Below are positions 1 through 6,959 of a stretch of 10,786 nt of DNA, piece after piece. The stretch comes from CAYSND01 sp964642235. GTDB lineage: Bacteria; Bacteroidota; Bacteroidia; Bacteroidales; UBA932. Numbering within the stretch: the first letter of the stretch is position 1; each line of letters begins with the position of its first letter. Under the pieces are notes generated by a model. The model saw only the letters and a program-made list of their open reading frames with translations. It did not search any database and was not told where the DNA came from. The translations under genes and the position numbers were made by a program. The stretch lies in assembly GCA_964642235.1 (NCBI GenBank), contig CAZXOP010000064.1, positions 1 through 10,786 of the forward strand, given 5' to 3'.

Positions 1-918
1 CTTCGGAGAGCAGATCTCATTAAAGAGATTGTAAGGACCATCTCCCTAATTCCCGACCAGATTACTCGAAGCGTCTATATCGAAGAGACTGCCCGAAAAC
101 TTGATGTCAAACAGGAGATTCTTGTACAAGAGGTCGGTAAAACAAGACGTGCACATATTGAATCAGGAGAGTACGAAAGACGGAGAGCCAAAGAGCGCGA
201 GGAGAGAAAGGAGGCGATGTTAAAATCTTCGCCACCTCCCGGCGGCTCCCCCTACGACGATGTCCCCCCCCCTGCCGAAGAAGATTTCTACTCTGATAAT
301 GTAAGAGAAGAGGACATCTATCAAATAGCCACCGATAAAAGAGATATTACTGCCCCAATACTTGAGACCTCTGAGAGGGAGATCATCTATTATCTTGTTA
401 AATTCGGGGAGTATAAGATACACTTCCAAGAGTCGATGTTATATGGTGCAAACGCCCCTGTAATGGATATTACAGTGGCACAATATATCTCTGCCGAACT
501 TGCCAGCGATGATTTGGAACTTATAAACCCCCTTTATAAGAGACTTTACGATCTCTATTTTGAGATAGAGTCTGAAGAAGAAACTCAGGAAAAGATTCAG
601 AAAAGATTTATATACCACCCTGATACCTCCATCTCTAAAGCCTTCCTCGATATTGTCTATCAAGAACATACCATTAATGTTAAAGAGTATGTTAAGTCGA
701 TGATACCAGAAGAGACCCTCCTTAACTTTAATGTGCCTAAATCAATACTCGTATATAAATCCAAAGTTACCGAATACACCTGTCAGTTGATAATGAAGCA
801 GCTCGAGAAGGCACAGAAAGAGGGGAACAGTGAGCTTCAGCTTCAACTTATGAAACAGATTAAGATTCTTATGAAAGTCAAAACCCAATTTTCAAAAGAG
901 TTAAACAGACTTACTTAG
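1..918 (+). CDS. dnaG: DNA primase DnaG, C-terminal part (5' truncated by window edge)
   Basis: The reading frame is open from base 1 to the TAG at 916-918, giving the last 305 residues; the start codon lies outside the window. DnaG makes the RNA primers for lagging-strand synthesis at the replication fork. The zinc finger and Toprim catalytic core are upstream and not visible. What is visible begins with the end of the core (residues 1-50, KEIVRTISLIPDQITRSVYI, the usual region just after Toprim). A charged Arg/Glu and Pro-rich linker follows at about 55-95. The last ~180 residues form the helical C-terminal domain (from about SEREIIYYLVKFGEY) that in this family contacts the DnaB helicase. 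An internal ATG at 217 is not the start, because the homologous frame continues well upstream. metG follows 47 bases later on the same strand. Identification rests on recognised family sequence; the divergent C-terminal domain alone would be weaker evidence. Confidence 0.88.
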   Translation, partial: LRRADLIKEIVRTISLIPDQITRSVYIEETARKLDVKQEILVQEVGKTRRAHIESGEYERRRAKEREERKEAMLKSSPPPGGSPYDDVPPPAEEDFYSDNVREEDIYQIATDKRDITAPILETSEREIIYYLVKFGEYKIHFQESMLYGANAPVMDITVAQYISAELASDDLELINPLYKRLYDLYFEIESEEETQEKIQKRFIYHPDTSISKAFLDIVYQEHTINVKEYVKSMIPEETLLNFNVPKSILVYKSKVTEYTCQLIMKQLEKAQKEGNSELQLQLMKQIKILMKVKTQFSKELNRLT

Positions 919-930
919 CTCATCTTTTTA

Positions 931-938
931 TATATTTG
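931..938 (+). promoter_or_regulatory. Possible -7 promoter element for metG
   Basis: TATATTTG matches the Bacteroidetes -7 consensus TAnnTTTG in the 47-base gap between dnaG and metG. No TTTG -33 element sits 19-21 bases upstream, where GACT is found instead, so this is only half a promoter. An ATG at 936 overlaps this element, which favours the downstream metG start at 966. Confidence 0.35.
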
Positions 939-965
939 CACTTTCTTTTTAAAAATACGACTAAA

Positions 966-3032
966 ATGTATAAACGCTATCTTATCACATCCGCACTACC
1001 TTATGCAAATGGAGCTGTTCACATCGGACATTTAGCAGGAGTCTATGTTCCTGCCGACATCTATGTCAGGTATCTGAGAATGTGTAAAAGGGATGTCCTC
1101 TTTATTGGGGGCTCTGATGAACATGGAGTACCCATCACCATTAAGGCACGTGAACAAGGGTGCACCCCGAAAGATATTGTCGATAAATTCCATAAAATAA
1201 TAAAAGACTCTTTTGAAGAGTTCGGAATCTCATTTGATATCTACTCCAGAACCACCTCTTCTACCCATCACGAAGTGGCATCTGAGTTTTTCCGCAAACT
1301 TTATGATGAGGGGAAGTTTATCGAGAGAGAGACAGAGCAGTACTATGATGAGGAGGCAGGACAGTTTCTTGCAGATAGGTATATTGTTGGAACTTGCTCA
1401 AAATGTGGTGCAGAGGGGGCATACGGAGACCAATGCGAAAAGTGCGGCAGCACATTGTCTCCCGACGAGCTTCTTAATCCCCACTCCGCTCTTAGCGGGA
1501 ATGCTCCCATAAAAAAGAAGACCAAACATTGGTATCTCCCTCTTGATCAATACGAACCTTGGCTTAAAGAGTGGATTCTCGAAGGGCATAAAGAGTGGAA
1601 AACCAATGTTTATGGACAATGCAAATCTTGGTTGGATGGTGGACTTCAGCCCCGTGCTGTAAGTCGTGACCTCGAATGGGGGGTACCCGTTCCTATAGAG
1701 GGGGCAGAGGGGAAAGTTCTCTACGTCTGGTTTGACGCACCAATAGGTTATATCTCTAATACAGTGGAACTTCGCCCTAACGATTGGGAGCTTTGGTGGA
1801 AAGATAAAGAGACCAAGTTAGTCCATTTTATAGGGAAGGACAATATAGTATTCCATTGTATAGTATTTCCCTCTATGTTAAAGGCTTATGGAGACGGATA
1901 TATCCTTCCCGATAATGTCCCTGCAAATGAATTTATGAATCTTGAGGGGAATAAGATCTCCACTTCGAGGAACTGGGCAGTTTGGCTCCATGAGTATCTT
2001 CGCGAGTTCCCGGGACAACAGGATGTCCTTCGTTACGCCCTTTGTGCCAATGCACCCGAGACCAAGGACAATGACTTTACCTGGAAAGATTTCCAAACTC
2101 GGAATAACTCCGAGCTTGTTGCCATCTTTGGAAATTTCGTAAATCGTGCTATTGTTCTTACTCACAAATATTTCGATGGGAAGGTGCCAGGAAGGGGTAA
2201 GGAGGAGGAGATTGACCGCAATACACTTGCACAAATTCCGGAATTGAAAAAGGGAATAGAGGAGAATCTCGAAGAGTATCGTTTCCGCGAAGCACTTAAA
2301 GAGGCGATGAATTTAGCCCGTTTAGGGAATAAATACCTAACTGATACAGAGCCTTGGAAGTTAGCTAAAATAGATATGGAGAGGGTTGCCACCATACTGA
2401 ATGTTTCACTAAATATCTGTGCAAATCTCACAATAGCATTTGCTCCGTTTTTACCATTCACTTGCGACAGACTCAGCAAGATGCTTGGACTTGGGGAGAA
2501 GGAACTTATCTGGTCAGAACTTGGAAAAGATGAACTCCTAACAGTAGGGAGTTTACTCAAAGAGGCAGAATTATTGTTCTCAAAGATAGAAGATGCTACT
2601 ATTGAGGCTCAAATAGAGAAATTGGAGACGACCCGCCGAAGTAATGAGGCGACCACCTCCTCAGAAAAAGAGAGCACCGAGGTGAAACTCATTGCCCCTC
2701 AGAAAGAAGAGTGCAGCTTTGACGACTTTGCGAAGATGGATATACGTACCGCGACAGTCTTGGCAGCAGAGAGGGTCCCCAAAACCGATAAACTCCTAAA
2801 ACTCAGCATTGATACAGGGATAGATAAGAGAACTATTGTCTCAGGGATAGCAGAATATTACACCCCCGAAGAGATGGTGGGGAAACAGATCTGTATCTTA
2901 GCGAATCTTGCTCCACGAAATATTCGTGGCATAGAATCAAAAGGGATGATTTTGATGGCAAAGGAAGAGAATGGTAAAATGAGGGTTGTGACCCCTGAGG
3001 AGTCGGTTATTAATGGGGCTTCGATAGAGTAG
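966..3032 (+). CDS. metG: Methionyl-tRNA synthetase MetG, with C-terminal tRNA-binding domain
   Basis: This cytoplasmic class I enzyme charges tRNA-Met with methionine using ATP, supplying both initiator and elongator Met-tRNA. From the ATG at 966 the protein is 688 residues. The frame could open at 936, but the extra ten residues are not conserved-looking, and MYKRYLITSALPYANG is the usual family start. The HIGH motif is HIGH at residues 19-22. The zinc-binding insertion has four cysteines at 144, 147, 157 and 160 (CSKC and CEKC). The KMSKS signature appears as KISTS at 330-334, a variant that I recognise as normal in Bacteroidetes MetG rather than a defect. After the helical anticodon-binding domain, a polar linker (about 555-582) leads to an EMAP-II/Trbp111-type OB-fold domain at about 583-688, which promotes dimerisation and tRNA binding in the long MetG form. 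It ends 11 bases from the stop of the convergent neighbour, and no terminator hairpin is visible between them. Confidence 0.97.
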   Translation: MYKRYLITSALPYANGAVHIGHLAGVYVPADIYVRYLRMCKRDVLFIGGSDEHGVPITIKAREQGCTPKDIVDKFHKIIKDSFEEFGISFDIYSRTTSSTHHEVASEFFRKLYDEGKFIERETEQYYDEEAGQFLADRYIVGTCSKCGAEGAYGDQCEKCGSTLSPDELLNPHSALSGNAPIKKKTKHWYLPLDQYEPWLKEWILEGHKEWKTNVYGQCKSWLDGGLQPRAVSRDLEWGVPVPIEGAEGKVLYVWFDAPIGYISNTVELRPNDWELWWKDKETKLVHFIGKDNIVFHCIVFPSMLKAYGDGYILPDNVPANEFMNLEGNKISTSRNWAVWLHEYLREFPGQQDVLRYALCANAPETKDNDFTWKDFQTRNNSELVAIFGNFVNRAIVLTHKYFDGKVPGRGKEEEIDRNTLAQIPELKKGIEENLEEYRFREALKEAMNLARLGNKYLTDTEPWKLAKIDMERVATILNVSLNICANLTIAFAPFLPFTCDRLSKMLGLGEKELIWSELGKDELLTVGSLLKEAELLFSKIEDATIEAQIEKLETTRRSNEATTSSEKESTEVKLIAPQKEECSFDDFAKMDIRTATVLAAERVPKTDKLLKLSIDTGIDKRTIVSGIAEYYTPEEMVGKQICILANLAPRNIRGIESKGMILMAKEENGKMRVVTPEESVINGASIE

Positions 3033-3043
3033 CAAGTAGAAGA

Positions 3044-3757
3044 TTAAGAGTGTCCGCTTATTATTTCAAGCTCTTCGGGAGTGTAAAGAACATTCTCTAA
3101 AATCCCTCCGATTTGTTCTCTAAACACCAATACCAATAAGATAATCAGAAGAATAACTGCAATTATCGAAAGGGTTACTATTAATCCTTTGCGTTTTTTT
3201 CCTTTTCCTGGAGATGATTTTTCATGTGTGGGCTCAGATGTAACTTCCTCTGTGGCAGCCCTCATAACATCATCAAATGCCAACTCTTGGGGTCCCTGAA
3301 TATCTTCCCTCTCCCCTTTCTCATCTTTGGCACTGAGAGCTTTAATAGAGATAGGTTCAAGTCCATAAACATCGGAATAGATATCCAATCCTTTATCATA
3401 AACAAAAAAGATATTACCCTCCTTAGTGGCACGCATTGTCCCAAAACCGGGAAGTTCCACGCTTTTCCTCGATTGGAGTTCCTGACGGAACTTCTTTAAG
3501 AAAGATTCTAGCTCCCTCTTAGCTTCAGGGAGTTCCATTCCAAGCTTTTGTGCGGAGTGATTCTCTAATAACCCATCATTCCAAATCTCAGAGCATCTGA
3601 AAAACACTCTTCTAAAGGGGGGATTAATAATTTTTTTATCTTGCGAGAATTGCGCAGGGGCAATATCAGCAAGAAAACTACCCAACCCTGGCAGAGAAAC
3701 TCTGTCATTTTCGAGTACTAACTCTTTTAAAGACTGGGATAGAAAAGCTATATCCAT
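3044..3757 (-). CDS. HU-CCDC81-type domain protein with a single C-terminal membrane segment
   Basis: The 237-residue protein resembles the bacterial HU-CCDC81 family known mainly from Bacteroidetes, in which two HU-like folds precede a membrane helix and often a SPOR domain. Residues 1-60 (LVLENDRVSLPGLGSFLADI, then KIINPPFRRVFF) look like the first HU-CCDC81 domain. Residues about 65-125 (ESFLKKFRQELQ, then ELPGFGTMRATKEGNIFFV) look like the second. A charged, low-complexity stretch follows, ending in a basic run (GKGKKRK) and a very hydrophobic segment at about 191-212. Only 25 residues lie beyond the helix, too few for a SPOR domain. The basic run before the helix predicts a cytoplasmic N-terminus and a short external tail. 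No partner or substrate can be assigned; a role at the envelope or cell-division site would be inference from SPOR-bearing relatives. It is a single-gene unit, convergent with metG and divergent from tRNA-Asn. Confidence 0.75.
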   Translation of the reverse strand: MDIAFLSQSLKELVLENDRVSLPGLGSFLADIAPAQFSQDKKIINPPFRRVFFRCSEIWNDGLLENHSAQKLGMELPEAKRELESFLKKFRQELQSRKSVELPGFGTMRATKEGNIFFVYDKGLDIYSDVYGLEPISIKALSAKDEKGEREDIQGPQELAFDDVMRAATEEVTSEPTHEKSSPGKGKKRKGLIVTLSIIAVILLIILLVLVFREQIGGILENVLYTPEELEIISGHS

Positions 3758-3781
3758 TCGTAATTATGTTTAATGGTTCCA

Positions 3782-3789
3782 CAAAGTTA
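3782..3789 (-). promoter_or_regulatory. Possible -7 element for the HU-CCDC81-type gene
   Basis: On the minus strand TAACTTTG matches TAnnTTTG, with the 3' end of the element about 24 bases before the ATG at 3757. No TTTG is present at the expected -33 position, so the assignment is partial. Confidence 0.4.
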
Positions 3790-3807
3790 GACTTTTTTCT
3801 TAAAATT

Positions 3808-3839
3808 TTTGCACATTATCAATTTTTATCATATTTTTG
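3808..3839 (+). promoter_or_regulatory. Promoter of tRNA-Asn (TTTG-N20-TATTTTTG)
   Basis: TTTG at 3808-3811 and TATTTTTG at 3832-3839, spaced by 20 bases, fit the Bacteroidetes primary-sigma consensus (-33 TTTG, -7 TAnnTTTG). Transcription would start around 3845, giving a leader of roughly 40 bases. That leader holds a 7-bp inverted repeat, CCAAAGC (3845-3851) and GCTTTGG (3870-3876), before the tRNA. Confidence 0.7.
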
Positions 3840-3885
3840 CACTCCCAAAGCCAGAGGATAGACTAAAAAGCTTTGGAAAAAACAG

Positions 3886-3959
3886 TCCTCTTTAGCTCAG
3901 TTGGTTAGAGCACCTGACTGTTAATCAGGGGGTCCTAGGTTCAAGTCCTAGAAGGGGAG
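3886..3959 (+). tRNA. tRNA-Asn (anticodon GTT)
   Basis: The cloverleaf can be drawn in full. The acceptor stem is TCCTCTT paired with AAGGGGA, containing one G-T pair. The D arm is GCTC/GAGC. The anticodon stem CCTGA/TCAGG encloses the loop CTGTTAA, with GTT as anticodon. The T arm is CTAGG-TTCAAGT-CCTAG. G at 3959 is the discriminator and is followed by CA, so a complete CCA is not encoded and must be added enzymatically. The gene stands alone, with its own promoter upstream and a terminator directly downstream. Confidence 0.97.
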
Positions 3960-3970
3960 CACAGAAAATC

Positions 3971-4004
3971 AAGCACTTACAGAGAATGTAAGTGCTTTTT
4001 TCTT
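3971..4004 (+). terminator. Rho-independent terminator of tRNA-Asn
   Basis: A perfect 11-bp stem (AAGCACTTACA at 3971-3981, TGTAAGTGCTT at 3987-3997) with a GAGAA loop is followed by a T-rich tract. The opposite strand also has a T-rich stretch after the stem, so it may stop transcription of the ATPase gene arriving from the other side as well. Confidence 0.88.
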
Positions 4005-4032
4005 TATTAGGCTTCTCCTATTTGCGCAAAAT

Positions 4033-4042
4033 TTGCACACAT
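4033..4042. repeat. Left copy of a 10-nt direct repeat flanking the ATPase unit
   Basis: TTGCACACAT here recurs in the same orientation at 5648-5657. The two copies bracket the ATPase gene, its tandem repeats and the compound inverted repeat. TTTGCAC-like words occur elsewhere in the window near promoters, so coincidence is possible. Confidence 0.35.
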
Positions 4043-4064
4043 CTCCTGTCTCGTGCCAATGAAT

Positions 4065-5357
4065 CTAAGGTTTGAGAGTTGCAATTGGAATAATTTTCAC
4101 ACCATCAGGACGGCTATATGCCATTTTACCGCCGGTTAAAATGATTAGCAAATCGGGTTCACGAAGAGGAGTTTGTTTTTCGTTCTCATTATATTCACGG
4201 ATAAGGTGCTTTAATTGGAGGAGATGCTTTGCACCTTCTTCGATTTCTTTGCTCCCTAATTTACATTCTATTAAGGCATATCGTCCATCTGCAAGATGCA
4301 GCACAAGGTCTGCCTCTAAACCATATCGGTCACGATAATAAGATATATGGCTGTCAAAATCAAGTGTGTAGGCTTTCACATCCCGAATACAGAGCTGTTC
4401 GAAAATAAAACCGAAGGTTTTTAACTGTGTGTATAAAGCCTCCGGAGTAAGTCCCATTGAGGCAACAGCGATGGAGGGGTCGATAAATGCCCGCTTAAAA
4501 CCGCTTCTGATGGTTGTTTTACTACGAATAGCAGGCGACCAGGCATTAATGTTGCTGATAACAAACAGTTTTTTAAATGTATTAATATAATCGTCAAAAG
4601 TGGGTTTGGACATAGAAACCTCGCCGGAAGAGACGATGTCGGCCAATATAGATGTGTTTTTTGCAAGGGTAGAAATGTTTCTTGAATAACTTCGAAGCAG
4701 CATTTTTGCTGCATGTTCATCACGCCTTACACCGTCTATTCTCGAAATATCTTCTTTACAGATGGTATCAACATAATTTCTGGCAACAAGAAGTTTGGCT
4801 TTATCTGTTTTTATATTTACAGTCGCCGGCCATCCACCACGACACGCAATATAAATAAGATCTTCAACCTCCATTTCGGAAGTAATTCCATCAATATCTA
4901 AATTGGAATCATCAAATAACTCTTGAAGTGAAATCTCTCCGTTTGATTCTCCCGACTCCCACAAACTCATTGGAATCATCAACATTCTTGATATCCTACC
5001 GGTACCGGAATGATGTATAGAATCGCGGTCGATGGAATTGGAACCGGTCAGAATAAACTGTCCCGGTATGCTTCTCTTATCGACCATCGTGCGGACAGCA
5101 TCCCACAATACAGGTGCATCTTGCCACTCATCAAGCAATCGAGGCACTTCCCCCTGCAATAGTAATGAGGGTTTTGATGCAGCAGTTGCAAGATATTCTT
5201 CCCGCATATCTGTATCTTGCAGTCTGATAACACTTTTTGCCACTTGTTCTGCTGTTGTTGTTTTTCCGCACCATTTAGGACCTTCAATGAGCACAGCTCC
5301 AAATGCCTCAAGCCGTTCTTTCAATATTTTGTCTGCTATTCGATTTAAGTAGCTCAT
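4065..5357 (-). CDS. AAA-family ATPase with DUF4143 region and PD-(D/E)XK-like C-terminus
   Basis: The 430-residue protein follows the architecture of DUF4143 ATPases, which are common, often multi-copy accessory genes in Bacteroidetes, other bacteria and archaea. Walker A is GPKWCGKTT at residues 26-34. A Walker B-like RLLDEWQ lies at 73-79, with D76 and E77 as candidate magnesium and catalytic residues. A sensor-like ILTGSNS is at 102-108. The middle part (from about 195, NYVDTICKEDISRIDGVRRDE) fits DUF4143, including a helix-rich, winged-helix-like stretch near 215-275. The C-terminus carries D350 (GLEADLVL) and E364-C365-K366 (ALIECKLG), the D...ExK pattern of the PD-(D/E)XK nuclease fold. 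ATP binding is well supported; nuclease activity is not, since many relatives may use this fold only for binding. The cellular role of the family is unknown. The ATG at 5357 is preceded by a good promoter. The gene stands alone between tRNA-Asn and the cutC-creD unit, consistent with an accessory insertion. Confidence 0.9.
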   Translation of the reverse strand: MSYLNRIADKILKERLEAFGAVLIEGPKWCGKTTTAEQVAKSVIRLQDTDMREEYLATAASKPSLLLQGEVPRLLDEWQDAPVLWDAVRTMVDKRSIPGQFILTGSNSIDRDSIHHSGTGRISRMLMIPMSLWESGESNGEISLQELFDDSNLDIDGITSEMEVEDLIYIACRGGWPATVNIKTDKAKLLVARNYVDTICKEDISRIDGVRRDEHAAKMLLRSYSRNISTLAKNTSILADIVSSGEVSMSKPTFDDYINTFKKLFVISNINAWSPAIRSKTTIRSGFKRAFIDPSIAVASMGLTPEALYTQLKTFGFIFEQLCIRDVKAYTLDFDSHISYYRDRYGLEADLVLHLADGRYALIECKLGSKEIEEGAKHLLQLKHLIREYNENEKQTPLREPDLLIILTGGKMAYSRPDGVKIIPIATLKP

Positions 5358-5378
5358 AAAATCATTATTTAATCACCA

Positions 5379-5410
5379 CAAATGTAGTTATTTATTTTCA
5401 ATTCTACAAA
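5379..5410 (-). promoter_or_regulatory. Promoter of the DUF4143 ATPase gene (TTTG-N20-TACATTTG)
   Basis: Read on the minus strand, TTTG at 5410-5407 and TACATTTG at 5386-5379 are separated by 20 bases, matching the Bacteroidetes consensus at both elements. The -7 element ends about 21 bases before the ATG at 5357. The tandem repeats begin at the outer edge of the -33 element, which is where an activator or repressor array could act. Confidence 0.7.
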
Positions 5411-5478
5411 TTAGTTTTACTTTTTTGTGGCGTTTTATTTTACCTTTTTGGGGCGTTTTACTTTACTTTTTTGGGGTA
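5410..5478. repeat. Three tandem 23-bp repeats next to the ATPase promoter
   Basis: Units lie at 5410-5432, 5433-5455 and 5456-5478. Each carries a core close to TTTAC(C/T)TTTTTGGGGCG as read on the plus strand. The middle unit differs from the third at four positions and from the first at five. There are no spacers, so this is not a CRISPR array. The repeats lie immediately upstream of the -33 element of the ATPase gene. The regular 23-bp period, about two helical turns, would place successive sites on nearly the same DNA face. A role as protein-binding operator sites is inference. Confidence 0.8.
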
Positions 5479-5533
5479 AAATGACGCGCAATCTCGTGCT
5501 CGCACAAATTTGCGTCCGAGGGTAATGAGCATG

Positions 5534-5632
5534 GGATAGATAGAGAACACGGAAAAGAACCACCACCGGCTTTCGCCGGCGGTCCCCCACGTCCGCGTGG
5601 ACCGAGACTTTTCCTTAGTTCTCCATCTATCC
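5534..5632. repeat. 99-bp compound inverted repeat with two internal hairpins
   Basis: The outer arms are GGATAGATAGAGAAC (5534-5548) and GTTCTCCATCTATCC (5618-5632), 15 bp with one mismatch. After a small asymmetric internal loop they continue as GGAAAAG (5551-5557) and CTTTTCC (5608-5614). Inside are two further hairpins. CCGGC-TTTC-GCCGG at 5566-5579 extends across an A-C mismatch to 5562-5583. CCACG-TCCG-CGTGG lies at 5587-5600. The whole could fold as a multi-branched DNA cruciform or RNA junction on either strand. It lies between the creD stop and the ATPase promoter. No T-tract follows on the creD strand, so it is not a standard terminator. A REP/MITE-like multicopy element or a structured RNA are both possible. 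Confidence 0.75.
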
Positions 5633-5647
5633 TCACAATCTATTGCC

Positions 5648-5657
5648 TTGCACACAT
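5648..5657. repeat. Right copy of the 10-nt direct repeat flanking the ATPase unit
   Basis: TTGCACACAT matches 4033-4042 exactly and in the same orientation. It lies just beyond the creD stop codon and could mark the right edge of an inserted segment of about 1.6 kb. Confidence 0.35.
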
Positions 5658-5664
5658 TTGTCCC

Positions 5665-6948
5665 TTACGCTATCTTCCTGGTGAAGTACATTATTACTCC
5701 GAGGATGACAAACAACCCAAGCGAACCGACTAAAAGTGCATAGGTCTCCATCTGTAAAAGAATATAGATAAAGGAGTAGAGCAGTATTAGCAGGAGAGCT
5801 AAAACGTATGCGTATTTGCTCTTTAGAATACCGATAAAATAGCCCGAAATAAGTGAGATGGTCATAATAGCAGCTATCAGATATGACCATCCGAATGAGA
5901 TATATTCAGAGAGGGAGAGTAATATCGAGTAAAAGAGGACGATGGCCAAACCTGCTATGAAATATTGTATAATATGTATCTTCTTTTTGGTGGCAATTTC
6001 CACAATAAAGGAGGCAACAAATATCAACACTAATATCAGAATGGCATATTTAATAGAACGAGTAGTCTGTTGATACTGAGTAACAGGAACAATCAGTCTG
6101 ACACCGAAATTGGAACTCTGCATCTTATTATAATAACTGCTACTACTCTCCAACACTTGTGCATAATTTCTATTCATACCGAGTACTTTCCAATCAGCCT
6201 TAAAACCACTCTCACTCACACTCCTATCCGAAGGGAGATAATTCCCATCAAAACTTGGGGAGGTATAATTAGAACTTAGATGAACCTCTGTCTGATTTCC
6301 GACAGGGGTAAATTTAAGAGAACGAGAACCTTTTAGTTTTAATGTCAATAGAAACTCCATTGGCTCCCCTGATTCTATCTTCGTCTTATTCAACTTAACT
6401 TTAGTTCCTATTTTCTGCTGAAAATCGACATCTCCTAACCCGGATGATAATGGATATTGCACCCCGTCAAACTCAATAACTGCCTGCTCCTCGATACCAC
6501 GAAGATCAGAGAGTCCCATAACCAAAGAGATTTCTGACTCCCTAAAGAACTCTGATTTAGAAGCAAGATCTTTTGGAAAGATAAAACTCCCATTTATGGT
6601 AAGTGTAGAGCGATAGACTATAACATCATAAATGCTCCTTTTTAGAGTTTCTGTCCCGAGTGTGCCGTCAATAACCAAAGACTCCGGAAGTAAAGAGAGG
6701 TTGTCGGCATCTTTAATAATCAATGGAATATCTAAAACAGGACCAGAGATAACCTGCGGATCAGACCACATCTGACTCACCTCATCAAGTGCAAATTCGG
6801 CAGAAGATTCCCTATCTCTAACGAGCTCTTGAATCATCTGTAGAGGGATTAACATAAGGAGTGCTGTTATACCTATAAGTATAACTTTAATGGACAAGTG
6901 ATTCTTTTTTAAAAAAGAGTCTCCTGTTTTAATTGCATTGTGTTCCAT
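5665..6948 (-). CDS. creD: CreD-family inner-membrane protein
   Basis: The 427-residue protein matches the CreD family (E. coli CreD is about 450 residues), an inner-membrane protein linked to envelope integrity and, in some species, to beta-lactam tolerance; its biochemical activity is not known. One membrane helix lies near the N-terminus (about 20-40, IKVILIGITALLMLIPLQMIQ). A large beta-rich extracytoplasmic region follows (about 45-295), including family-like segments such as GPVLDIPL and a series of GTLGTETLKRSIYDVIVY-type strands. Five hydrophobic segments then fall at about 300-318, 327-348, 352-375, 381-400 and 404-424, and the protein ends in a short basic tail. It starts 11 bases after the cutC stop on the same strand, so the two are probably co-transcribed. 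No creABC two-component genes are in the window, so the E. coli mode of regulation cannot be assumed. Confidence 0.9.
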   Translation of the reverse strand: MEHNAIKTGDSFLKKNHLSIKVILIGITALLMLIPLQMIQELVRDRESSAEFALDEVSQMWSDPQVISGPVLDIPLIIKDADNLSLLPESLVIDGTLGTETLKRSIYDVIVYRSTLTINGSFIFPKDLASKSEFFRESEISLVMGLSDLRGIEEQAVIEFDGVQYPLSSGLGDVDFQQKIGTKVKLNKTKIESGEPMEFLLTLKLKGSRSLKFTPVGNQTEVHLSSNYTSPSFDGNYLPSDRSVSESGFKADWKVLGMNRNYAQVLESSSSYYNKMQSSNFGVRLIVPVTQYQQTTRSIKYAILILVLIFVASFIVEIATKKKIHIIQYFIAGLAIVLFYSILLSLSEYISFGWSYLIAAIMTISLISGYFIGILKSKYAYVLALLLILLYSFIYILLQMETYALLVGSLGLFVILGVIMYFTRKIA

Positions 6949-6959
6949 TTTTAAAATTA

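Noticed and set aside
330..910. A separate gene starting at the ATG at 217
   Set aside because: The frame is open to the first base of the window and the upstream residues match the DnaG core-linker region, so it is one truncated dnaG.
936..965. Upstream start of metG
   Set aside because: The ten extra residues are unlike the family start and the ATG overlaps a promoter-like TATATTTG.
3886..3961. Integration of an element at the 3' end of tRNA-Asn
   Set aside because: No second copy of the tRNA 3' end is found downstream and no integrase is present; the terminator directly behind the tRNA is intact.
5410..5478. CRISPR array
   Set aside because: The 23-bp units are directly adjacent with no spacers, and no cas genes are nearby.
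5458..5655. A 65-codon minus-strand frame upstream of the ATPase
   Set aside because: It passes through the compound inverted repeat and ends inside the tandem repeats; its Arg/Trp-rich translation is best explained by the structured DNA. A repeat-derived peptide cannot be fully excluded.
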